Part shown: positions 14,281-21,489 of the stretch, one piece after another
Numbering within the stretch: the stretch's first letter is position 1
How the letters are laid out: every line of letters begins with the position of its first letter
Source of the DNA: Bacillota bacterium
Lineage (GTDB): Bacteria > Bacillota > Clostridia > Acetivibrionales > DSM-1351
DNA: 31,820 nucleotides
NCBI GenBank assembly: GCA_023392075.1
Contig: JAEVZU010000035.1
Location: 1-31,820, forward strand
Reading direction: 5' to 3'
Program-made: the position numbers and the translations under genes
The notes under the pieces: generated by a model
The model's database searches: none
The model's input: the letters and a program-made list of their open reading frames with translations, nothing else
Told to the model about the DNA's origin: nothing

Positions 14281-15759
14281 ATGAATATTGACAGATTACA
14301 AGAGAACAAAAAGCAAGTCGAAGCTGGTCTAGTTAGGTCAAGTCTTAAGTTTTTACCATTTTCACTCATTTTACTGTTAGCAGGGTACTTTTTAAAGTAT
14401 TCAACTATAATAATCGCGGTATCTACAATATTGTTTATAGTAGGATGTTTAATACCATATATTTCGAGTAAGTTTTATAATAAAAATCTGGATTATGTTA
14501 CAATTTTATCTTTTACTCTAATTAGCACTACACTTTATTTATTGGGTAATAAGCCTGGTTTAATAATTTTATTCTTTATTCCAATTGGTATAGCATGTAG
14601 CTACTTTAGCTTAAGATTATTAAAATTTTCATTTATAAGTTTAGTAGTTAGTATGAATTTAAGTATGTTTTACCATAGTTATTCGCAAAAAGGATTTGGT
14701 CTTAGCTTACTAATCAACATATTAGTAAACATTGTTTTTATTTCAGGGTTAAGTTTTATTGTTTATATTTTCTTTAAAGATTTTGTTCAAAGGGCCAACA
14801 ATATATTTAATGATGTTATGAGTAAAGAAGGAACTTTAATAGGAGTCAATAATCAAATTAGTCATACAACGAATGATTTAATAAATGTTGCAAAAACACT
14901 AGAGCAACAATCATCTGAAGCATCAGGAAGTACAGAACAGATAACTGCAGAAATTAATGATATGCTTTTAGGGGTTTCAAATCAGTCTGTAAATATTGAT
15001 AACATTTATTCAAAACTTATAATTATTCAAAATGGTATAAAAAGTATTCAAGAAAACGTTCAGAAAATTTCAAAAGATAGTTTTAATACAAAATCATTGG
15101 CTAATAATGGTAAATCTCTAATTCAACAATCTTCCGAAAAAAACATTGATGTTTTAGGTAATACAGAATCAGTGCAAGAAAAGGTGAATTTTCTTTGTTC
15201 TAATATAGATTCTGTATTTAAGTTTGTTGACCAAGTAAAACAAATAGCTTCTCAATCAAAATTACTTGCATTGAATGCATCGATAGAAGCATCAAGAGCT
15301 GGTGAAAGCGGAAAAGGATTTGCTGTTGTAGCTGAAGAGGTATCAAAATTAGCTGTACAAACAACTGCCACAGCCTCAGAGATATATGATATCTTAGATA
15401 ACCTGAAAAAAGAGTCTAGTGAAGTTTCCTCTTCTATGCTTAATACTAAAAGCACTGTAGAAGAAGCAGTAAATTTATCCACAGAAGTTGGCGCAAATTT
15501 TACAACAATTGCCATGAGTAATGAAAATATAAGTGAATACATAGCATTATTATCAAACGATGTGGCAAAGCAATTGTTAACTCCTATAGAAACAATAACT
15601 GATGATTTGGCAACTATACGAGATTCAATCCATTCTCATAATACCGCAATAAATGAGGTGGCTTCTGTAAGTGAAGAATTAACTGCTATGACAGAAGAAT
15701 TGAATGCTTCTGCTGTAGAATTAGCAAATATATCTAGAGCTTTAGAAACCTTATTATAA
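14281..15759 (+). CDS. Methyl-accepting chemotaxis protein, six-TM type
   Basis: A 492-residue chemoreceptor. Six hydrophobic segments fill residues 22-166 with only short loops, so there is no large extracellular ligand domain; sensing must occur in or at the membrane. No HAMP is recognisable: a short link leads to the coiled-coil signalling domain, whose conserved tip IASQSKLLALNASIEASRAG and GKGFAVVAEEVSKLA (about 320-360) contacts CheA/CheW. The start is ATG 14281 with GGAGGCGAAATAT; an upstream in-frame TTG lies inside that site. A paralogue with the same design is at 29220-30701 in inverted orientation. It may be a target of CheR (6382-7170). Confidence 0.92.
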   Translation: MNIDRLQENKKQVEAGLVRSSLKFLPFSLILLLAGYFLKYSTIIIAVSTILFIVGCLIPYISSKFYNKNLDYVTILSFTLISTTLYLLGNKPGLIILFFIPIGIACSYFSLRLLKFSFISLVVSMNLSMFYHSYSQKGFGLSLLINILVNIVFISGLSFIVYIFFKDFVQRANNIFNDVMSKEGTLIGVNNQISHTTNDLINVAKTLEQQSSEASGSTEQITAEINDMLLGVSNQSVNIDNIYSKLIIIQNGIKSIQENVQKISKDSFNTKSLANNGKSLIQQSSEKNIDVLGNTESVQEKVNFLCSNIDSVFKFVDQVKQIASQSKLLALNASIEASRAGESGKGFAVVAEEVSKLAVQTTATASEIYDILDNLKKESSEVSSSMLNTKSTVEEAVNLSTEVGANFTTIAMSNENISEYIALLSNDVAKQLLTPIETITDDLATIRDSIHSHNTAINEVASVSEELTAMTEELNASAVELANISRALETLL

Positions 15760-15890
15760 GTTTATTATATAAACCAACATTTTAACATGCTACTTTATAG
15801 ATTCAGTTTCACAATTCTGTATCTGTTTAGTGAGTTAAATATACAGTGTTTTGCACGTTCAAAAAGTGTGTGCTTTTAATATTAACATTT

Positions 15891-15921
15891 TTGACATATT
15901 AGCAGCTAATATTACTAATAC
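15891..15921 (+). promoter_or_regulatory. Promoter with a palindrome in its spacer
   Basis: A consensus -35 TTGACA (15891-15896) is followed by TACTAA (15913-15918, 16-bp spacer) or TAATAC (15916-15921, 19-bp spacer) as -10. The perfect 17-nt palindrome ATATTAGCAGCTAATAT fills 15896-15912, exactly the spacer, where a bound repressor would block RNA polymerase. It belongs to the gene at 15955. Confidence 0.65.
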
Positions 15922-15954
15922 TATCTACATATTAAAATAAATGTTGGAGTTTAT

Positions 15955-16617
15955 ATGATACAAATAGATGATGCTGGTAGTGGTAGCTTTGTTGGTGGAA
16001 CTTGTATAGGCTTTTATAGACCTGAAACGAATGAATATTATTTTGATATTATTCCGGTAGAGTTATATAACATTGAGAATTTTAAAAATAAGTTGTACTT
16101 GGATGATGTTGTAGAAATAGCTGTTAAAGCTTTTGACGCTTTACATGTAGCCAAGCATGAAACAATTGAGATATGTAGAGGTTATATGTTTGAAAAGCTC
16201 AAGGATTGGTTGACTTCACAAGACTTTTGCTGGTATGTAACTCAGATTACAGGAAGAATTCAAGATGTAGTTGAAAAGAATTTTGAGCTATATACCATCA
16301 ATTTAGGTCTTCCAGCAGAATATATAAAATATACCAGATATCCTTTCCATTTTCACAAGCTATTACGTTGGGTATTTTCTGATTATGACAATAGAATATG
16401 CTTGTGTAAAGTTGGGTGGAAAAGCTGGCAAAAATTAGGGGATATCTCCCCTTCAATATCTTATTCCAAAATAAAACATGCCAATTTTTATTGTTTAAAG
16501 TGCGGTAAACGAATAAAAATTGGCTCAGATGTTGCTGTTTTAGAATTTGTCAGTAATAAGCGTAACTATGTATATTTGCATAAAGGATGTGAAACTAAAA
16601 TAATTCACCATATTTGA
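15955..16617 (+). CDS. Unknown protein with C-terminal zinc-type motif
   Basis: A 220-residue soluble protein that I cannot assign. The N-terminus IQIDDAGSGSFVGGTCIGFYR resembles the acidic first strand of RNase H-like folds (D5, D6, Gly-rich turn), but this is only a hint. A helical middle follows. The C-terminus has C180-x2-C183 and H209-x2-C212 (FYCLKCGKRIK ... YLHKGC), a likely single zinc site like small LIM/PARP-type fingers. The ATG is preceded by TTGGAG. The gene is monocistronic, with a tightly placed palindrome over its promoter, and ends 5 bp from the convergent MFS gene with no terminator between. Similar proteins, I believe, occur in other clostridia. Confidence 0.75.
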   Translation: MIQIDDAGSGSFVGGTCIGFYRPETNEYYFDIIPVELYNIENFKNKLYLDDVVEIAVKAFDALHVAKHETIEICRGYMFEKLKDWLTSQDFCWYVTQITGRIQDVVEKNFELYTINLGLPAEYIKYTRYPFHFHKLLRWVFSDYDNRICLCKVGWKSWQKLGDISPSISYSKIKHANFYCLKCGKRIKIGSDVAVLEFVSNKRNYVYLHKGCETKIIHHI

Positions 16618-16622
16618 AAACA

Positions 16623-17810
16623 TTATGTTACTGCTTTAATATTATTAATTTTGTGTAACTTCGAATGCACGTGTCTCGAAAGCGCAATGAGTATTATTGT
16701 AGATATAATACAAAGCATTGCAGCCAATTTAAATAAAGATGACGTACCAAATTTATTTACAATAAATCCACTTAAAAAGCTTCCAATCAGCCCTCCAGCC
16801 CCATAGCAAAAAGACCAAAATACTGCTTGCCCAGATGCTTGCTGATTTCTAGATACCATATCATTTATTATTTTTACTGCACCGAAATACCAAAAGCTAA
16901 ATGCAAAACCTGAAAGTGGCTGTGAAACAAGCCATACCCATAGTACTGGAAATAGTCCAAGTAATGCCATACGGGTACCATACAAAATTACACCTGTGAT
17001 AGCAATCTGCCAGGCAGATACCTTACCTGCAATTTTATCGAGAAAGTAAAACACAAATATCTCTGGAAGTATTTCTATTACCCATGATGATCCCATTAAT
17101 AAACCAGAAACTTTAAGATTATTAAGACCAATAGGATAGAAATTTTCATATCCCTTTATGACAATGCAAATAAGGAAAAAAGATACTAATAATATAATGT
17201 AATTACTATTTTTTAAAAATGAGAATCTTTCATTAAACCTAAGTTTCTCTATCTTGGATTCTACAATATTGGATTTAATTACCAAAAATCTTCTATTAGA
17301 TACACTCAATAAAATAATCAAGCTAATGACTAATAGACATATTTGAATTACAAAACTCCAAAATCCAAGAAGTCTACTCTTAAATACACCGCTAATAAAC
17401 GCACCAACGCCATAGCCTATTGATCCCCACAATCGAATACTTCCATACTTGTCACTTTTTAATGACAATACTAAAGAGTCAATTAAGGAAGATATTGAAG
17501 CTGCAAACAATGAATAAGTGGACAGAACAATAAAGAATCCAACAAATGAATTAACGAATAGAAATCCAATTGCAGATGTCATTGTAAGGGATAAGGATAT
17601 TATTAGTACCCGACGTATTCCCCATTTGTCTGCTGCCCAACCCCAAAAGGGCTGAAGCAATAACATAGCTGTAGGCATAATAGCCATAAGAATTCCTATT
17701 TGATAAGGCGTTAGGGTTTTGCTAAAATAAATCGTTAAATACGGAAACATTACAGCGCCTGCAGTCGAATAAAAAAACATTAAAGCATGTAGAGAATATT
17801 TATTCTTCAT
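16623..17810 (-). CDS. MFS transporter (MFS_1-like / LacY-like)
   Basis: A 395-residue major facilitator with about 12 membrane segments. The N-terminal YSTAGAVMFPYLTIYFSKTLT and the loop 2-3 motif GWAADKWGIRRVLI fit the LacY/nucleoside/phenylpropionate-type branch (MFS_1_like). Substrate is unknown; a sugar, nucleoside or aromatic acid are all possible. It is divergent from an AraC-type regulator with a cupin sensor domain 173 bp away, so the two likely form a regulator-transporter pair. ATG 17810 has GAGGTAACTT. The 3' end meets the unknown gene at 16617. Confidence 0.9.
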   Translation of the reverse strand: MKNKYSLHALMFFYSTAGAVMFPYLTIYFSKTLTPYQIGILMAIMPTAMLLLQPFWGWAADKWGIRRVLIISLSLTMTSAIGFLFVNSFVGFFIVLSTYSLFAASISSLIDSLVLSLKSDKYGSIRLWGSIGYGVGAFISGVFKSRLLGFWSFVIQICLLVISLIILLSVSNRRFLVIKSNIVESKIEKLRFNERFSFLKNSNYIILLVSFFLICIVIKGYENFYPIGLNNLKVSGLLMGSSWVIEILPEIFVFYFLDKIAGKVSAWQIAITGVILYGTRMALLGLFPVLWVWLVSQPLSGFAFSFWYFGAVKIINDMVSRNQQASGQAVFWSFCYGAGGLIGSFLSGFIVNKFGTSSLFKLAAMLCIISTIILIALSRHVHSKLHKINNIKAVT

Positions 17811-17920
17811 AAGTTACCTCGTTTCTAATTTGTGTGATATTACTATTAATTCAATAAGTTGTTATACAATTTTGCTATTTACTTATACCAATTTTAAACA
17901 TATTATATATTGTAAATACT

Positions 17921-17954
17921 TATAATTCTCATATGTTTTTGCTTATTATAAGCA
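17921..17954 (+). promoter_or_regulatory. araC-type gene promoter and downstream palindrome
   Basis: A -10 TATAAT (17921-17926) with a weak -35, followed by the perfect palindrome TGCTTATTATAAGCA (17940-17954) at about +8 to +22, a plausible operator for autoregulation. A second -10-like TATTAT at 17964 lies too close to the ribosome site to be used. Confidence 0.5.
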
Positions 17955-17983
17955 CAAATTTGCTATTATTGGAGTGATAATTT

Positions 17984-18856
17984 TTGAAAGAAAAAGCTCT
18001 ACAAGAAATCCCATGTTTACAGGACAAATTGTTTCCGATTAGTATCTCATTTAATACTTTCGAAAAACGTGGCAATGTCTACCATAACCATTGGCATGAT
18101 CATATTGAATTTCTATACATAATAGAAGGGAAAGGAATAGTTGATTGTAATGGTGTTCCATATCACGTGAAGCCAGGAGATTTAGTTATCATAAATAGCG
18201 GAGAACTTCATTGTAACTATAGTCTTTCAGATGTTTTTTCTTATTATTGTATAATAATAGATCCTACTATTTTGCAAAGTAGCATTACAGATGCATGTGA
18301 TATAAAATACATTTCACCAATAACTCAAAACCTTATACTTTTTAATAATGTCATTAATAACGATACAGCCATACTAGATTGTATAAAACGGATTATAGAT
18401 GAATATAACAATAAGTCGGTCGGATATGAACTTTCTATTAAATCTGATACTTATAGAACACTTGTCCTACTTATGCGAAACCATGTTCGAAATACTCTTA
18501 ATACTAATGTATACGAAATAAAGAAGAAAGAACTAGAACGATTGTATCCAGTTTTTGAATATATTGAAAATAATTATAGTGAGAAAATTACTGGTCAGTT
18601 TCTTTCAAATATGATTAATATTAGTCACTATCACTTTTGTCATGTGTTTAAGCAGATAACAAATAAAACTGTCACTGAATATATAAATGATATTAGAATT
18701 AAGAAAGCCATTAACTTACTATTCAATACTGATATGAATATTACGGAAATTTCTCTGGCAACAGGCTTCAATGACATTAATTATTTTATCAGGCAATTTA
18801 AAAGAAACATGGATATGTCACCAGCTGCATTCAGAACAAAGCATTCTAAAGATTAA
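17984..18856 (+). CDS. AraC-family transcriptional regulator with cupin domain
   Basis: A 290-residue regulator. Residues 20-110 form a cupin-type AraC ligand domain (HNHWHDHIEFLYIIEGKG, VKPGDLVIINSGELHC), usually binding a sugar. Residues 190-287 hold two helix-turn-helix motifs (LSNMINISHYHFCHVFKQITN and ISLATGFNDINYFIRQFKR) ending in the AraC signature. It starts at TTG 17984 with GGAG 9 nt upstream; no alternative ATG occurs near. It probably controls the divergent MFS gene. After the stop, ATACTA and TAGTAT could form a weak hairpin. Confidence 0.92.
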   Translation: MKEKALQEIPCLQDKLFPISISFNTFEKRGNVYHNHWHDHIEFLYIIEGKGIVDCNGVPYHVKPGDLVIINSGELHCNYSLSDVFSYYCIIIDPTILQSSITDACDIKYISPITQNLILFNNVINNDTAILDCIKRIIDEYNNKSVGYELSIKSDTYRTLVLLMRNHVRNTLNTNVYEIKKKELERLYPVFEYIENNYSEKITGQFLSNMINISHYHFCHVFKQITNKTVTEYINDIRIKKAINLLFNTDMNITEISLATGFNDINYFIRQFKRNMDMSPAAFRTKHSKD

Positions 18857-18899
18857 GTTAACATTTTGAAAGATACTACGTTTTATTGAATGTATAGTA

Positions 18900-20003
18900 T
18901 TAATCCTTATATTTTACCATGTTTCCATCATTATTAACTGTGGGAGTAGGGTTATAGTACCCGCTGGTGGTCTTACCCATCCCAAAGTCAATCAACAGCT
19001 TCATAGCTTCATCTTTTGGAATAAAATCAATACCGGTAATTTTACCTTGCGAGTCCTTTGTAGCTGAAATATCTATAATGCCTTTATCATCCGTATAGCA
19101 TAATTCAAAGGAATTATCTTTTCGTTTGTCAATAAACACTCGAACCCTCATTCCATTATAAAACAGAATGTCCTTTCCGTTTTCATGTTTAACAGTGAGA
19201 CCATATTCAAAATAAGGAGAGTATACGCTACTATGATCAGCGATTTTTATACTAAAAGCGCTATCCTTACTATCAACGCTAATCTTGGCATTTCCATTTC
19301 CATTGGTGTAACGGTATTTAGTGCCGTTATTAAAAATGGGAAAATTGGATGGTACTGTTATACTGCTGTCTTTTGATGCGATATTGAGCGTATAGTTTTT
19401 GCTATCCTCATAAAATTCAAGATTACCAGAGCTGTCAACACAATGTAAGTCAATAGACTTACTAAAATCACGTGGTAAAGAAACACTCAAAGCACCGCTT
19501 TCACAGTCTAAATTGAAGTTTGCGTTAATTTCTTGAATGTCCAAACCTGAATTATTGTTTTTCACTGTAATACTATTAAGCGAGCATTCAGGAACATAAA
19601 TAATCACTTTATCAAATATGGATGACATATTATCAAGTTTACTATTTATGCTTATTACCACTGATGTTTCACTTTTTTGATTTTTTACATTATAAATTGT
19701 TTTGTCATAATCCATTCGGAAATTCTCGTCGGATGATTTTTTTATGACAATATTAGAATCTTCTGCAGTCAAATTGATATTTGAAATAACGTGTGACTTA
19801 GTTGTATCAGCTAAATTGTCAGCAGCTGCGCACTGTTTCTTAGGTGCTTTAGTCTGTATAGTTGATTTATTTGAAGAAACTGTTGTATTTGAAGTGACTA
19901 TTGTATTAGCATAAGCACCAGTAAAGGCAGCACTACAAAATAGGAGCATTGCCAGAGTCATTGAAATAGTAACTGTAACTTTTGATTTCTTTTTGAATTT
20001 CAA
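18900..20003 (-). CDS. Exported DUF4097-like beta-helix protein
   Basis: A 367-residue secreted protein. It has a classical signal peptide (KKKSKVTVTISMTLAMLLFCSAAFTGAYA, cut near 33). After a Thr/Ser-rich linker, residues 75-240 repeat short hydrophobic strands (NINLTAEDSNIVIKK, SITVKNNNSGLDIQEINANF) typical of the DUF4097 putative adhesin fold; a C-terminal region of about 120 residues is not recognised. It starts at TTG 20003 with AAAGG about 12 nt upstream, so the start is less sure. A strong promoter lies at 20123-20151. The DUF2975-Xre pair is divergent. Its role is unknown; DUF4097 proteins are often near membrane stress regulators. Confidence 0.7.
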   Translation of the reverse strand: MKFKKKSKVTVTISMTLAMLLFCSAAFTGAYANTIVTSNTTVSSNKSTIQTKAPKKQCAAADNLADTTKSHVISNINLTAEDSNIVIKKSSDENFRMDYDKTIYNVKNQKSETSVVISINSKLDNMSSIFDKVIIYVPECSLNSITVKNNNSGLDIQEINANFNLDCESGALSVSLPRDFSKSIDLHCVDSSGNLEFYEDSKNYTLNIASKDSSITVPSNFPIFNNGTKYRYTNGNGNAKISVDSKDSAFSIKIADHSSVYSPYFEYGLTVKHENGKDILFYNGMRVRVFIDKRKDNSFELCYTDDKGIIDISATKDSQGKITGIDFIPKDEAMKLLIDFGMGKTTSGYYNPTPTVNNDGNMVKYKD

Positions 20004-20080
20004 AATAGCAACAAACCTTTCTTTAATCAGCCTGTTATCTTCATTATGAGAAATAAAGATATTATGAATGGTGTAGCTAT

Positions 20081-20103
20081 ACTCTCTAAAATAATTGGAG
20101 AGT
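20081..20103 (-). promoter_or_regulatory. Inverted repeat after the DUF4097 promoter
   Basis: ACTCTC (20081-20086) and GAGAGT (20098-20103), one more pair being possible, spaced by 11 nt. It lies at about +13 to +35 of the leftward transcript, so it is either a leader hairpin or an operator. Confidence 0.4.
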
Positions 20104-20122
20104 AATCCATATCATGGTTATT

Positions 20123-20151
20123 ATATTACTTCTGTCATATAGGCTTGTCAA
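20123..20151 (-). promoter_or_regulatory. Strong SigA-type promoter of the DUF4097-like gene
   Basis: On the minus strand, TTGACA (plus 20146-20151), 17-bp spacer, TAATAT (plus 20123-20128). The transcript start near 20116 gives a leader of about 113 nt. Confidence 0.75.
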
Positions 20152-20229
20152 CAGTTAATCTACATAAGTGGAGTCCAAATATCGATTTCCATACTTATGT
20201 TTGAACAGCTTTGATGTTTAGGAAATTCA

Positions 20230-20309
20230 TTTTCAAAACTGGATTTTCCATTACAAAATCAGAAACTCGTTTTCAAAAAGAGATTCTCGTACTACAAATG
20301 GGAATATTG
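20230..20309. repeat. Degenerate 40-bp direct repeat
   Basis: TTTTCAAAA starts both 20230 and 20270, and the two 40-bp stretches share about half to two thirds of their bases with one shift. This is in the 451-bp gene-free region 20004-20454, which otherwise holds only the promoters, the inverted repeat at 20081 and the palindrome at 20366. It is low-complexity AT sequence, so it may be chance. Confidence 0.3.
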
Positions 20310-20365
20310 TATTACAATTCACCACCAAATCACCTACATTTTACCTTTGTTTTCTCGCTAACGTT

Positions 20366-20423
20366 AAATATTTAATGATTATCATTAATTATTTATCGAC
20401 TTATGAATAAATTATGATATACT
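20366..20423 (+). promoter_or_regulatory. Fur-like palindrome and promoter of DUF2975-Xre
   Basis: TTAATGATTATCATTAA (20372-20388) is a perfect palindrome around T, and its arms extend to 20366-20394 with one mismatch. The core ATGATTATCAT is close to the Fur-box core ATGATAATCAT. Just downstream are a weak -35 (ATCGAC, 20395-20400) and an extended -10 TGATATACT (20415-20423). The site could bind Fur or PerR, or the Xre protein encoded in the operon. Confidence 0.55.
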
Positions 20424-20454
20424 ATATGATATAAAATAGTAGGAGGTTTAATAA

Positions 20455-21063
20455 ATGGATAGTAAAATTGAAAAAATTCGCAAAGAAAGCTTCGGACTTT
20501 CTATAATCATTAAAATTCTATTAGTGTTAACAAGTGTCTATTTTATAATAGAAATAATTTACACTGTATTTATTTTATTTCTTCCACCAAGTGCATTTAC
20601 AGTAATAAAATCAGAATCAGGGTATTATATAAAAAACAGTGTACTATTTTTTGATATTGGAAATTATGTCGGAAACAATATTATCCATGATTTTGATACT
20701 CTTGCTACAACTCCAAAACCTGCATTGCTAATTAATCTATTTGCAGGATTAGTAACAAGCGGACTATTAGTAGCCATATTTTTCTTTACCAATCAAATAT
20801 TTCGATCATTTAGCATAGTCCATACACCCTTTACCTTAGAAAATGGGAAAAGAATTAAAATAATTGCGATATTGCTCCTAATAATTGCAACTGTACCTAT
20901 ATGGCTACGTTTAATTCTTTATTTTTTTGTATATCTTGAATCAGGAACCTATATCATTGGTTCTAATTTTGTACTAATTTTGTTTTCTTTAGTTTTTATG
21001 TGTTTGTCATATATATTTTCCTACGGATGTGATTTACAACAGGAAGTAGATGAAACTTTATAG
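20455..21063 (+). CDS. DUF2975 membrane protein
   Basis: A 202-residue membrane protein with four hydrophobic segments (about 18-42, 92-116, 132-154 and 168-190) and an outside loop after the first that contains a short beta-like stretch. This layout, together with the small Xre-type gene 14 bp downstream, is the standard DUF2975-YozG-like pair of Firmicutes. Its biochemical role is unknown; it is probably a membrane partner or target of the regulator. ATG 20455 has AGGAGGTTTAATAA. Confidence 0.86.
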   Translation: MDSKIEKIRKESFGLSIIIKILLVLTSVYFIIEIIYTVFILFLPPSAFTVIKSESGYYIKNSVLFFDIGNYVGNNIIHDFDTLATTPKPALLINLFAGLVTSGLLVAIFFFTNQIFRSFSIVHTPFTLENGKRIKIIAILLLIIATVPIWLRLILYFFVYLESGTYIIGSNFVLILFSLVFMCLSYIFSYGCDLQQEVDETL

Positions 21064-21077
21064 AATGGAGAATTTTT

Positions 21078-21296
21078 ATGGCTATTGTTCTTAGACTAGA
21101 CCGAATCATGGCTGACCGAAAGATATCATTAAATGAATTAGCAAATAAGGTAGGTATATCTAATGTTAACCTTTCGAACCTTAAGACTGGAAAAGTAAAA
21201 GCGGTACGTTTCTCAACCCTAGAAGCAATTTGTGATATACTAGATTGCCAGCCAGGAGATATTTTAGAATATCAAAGAAAGGAGAAAAAAATATAG
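21078..21296 (+). CDS. Small Xre-family regulator (YozG-like)
   Basis: A 72-residue Cro/CI-type helix-turn-helix protein: LDRIMADRKISLNELANKVGISNVNLSNLKTGKVKAVRFSTLEAICDILDCQPGDILEY. The recognition helix is GISNVNLSNLKTG. It has no further domain, so it likely acts as a dimer or with the DUF2975 protein. ATG 21078 has ATGGAGAATTTTT, 14 bp after the DUF2975 stop. It is a candidate to bind the palindrome at 20366-20394. Confidence 0.92.
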   Translation: MAIVLRLDRIMADRKISLNELANKVGISNVNLSNLKTGKVKAVRFSTLEAICDILDCQPGDILEYQRKEKKI

Positions 21297-21369
21297 TAGA
21301 TTTGTCTCTACGTCAACCTAAAATACTGATAAATATATTATTTGTAAATTTAAAAATAATACGAACGGT

Positions 21370-21413
21370 AAAGAGTCAAGGATTTCAGCTTACACAGAAA
21401 TCCTTGACTCTTT
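21370..21413. terminator. Bidirectional hairpin between xre and the 5S gene
   Basis: AAAGAGTCAAGGATTTC (21370-21386) pairs perfectly with GAAATCCTTGACTCTTT (21397-21413), a 17-bp stem with a 10-nt loop. Each end has only three T, so termination would rest on stem strength. It lies 74 bp after the Xre gene; the convergent transcarboxylase operon ends at 21490. Confidence 0.7.
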
Positions 21414-21489
21414 CGAACATCAATTAATATTAAAATCAATAATGCTACGATTTATTTATCATGCATACAATCAAATTATATAATCGTAC

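Noticed and set aside
17939..17969. TTGCTT ... TGCTATTAT as the araC-type gene promoter
   Set aside because: Its start site would fall after the ribosome-binding GGAG at 17971, so the transcript could not be translated normally.
20230..20320. Remnant of a CRISPR or repeat array in AT-rich DNA
   Set aside because: The 40-bp similarity is too degenerate and has only two units; listed only as a weak repeat.
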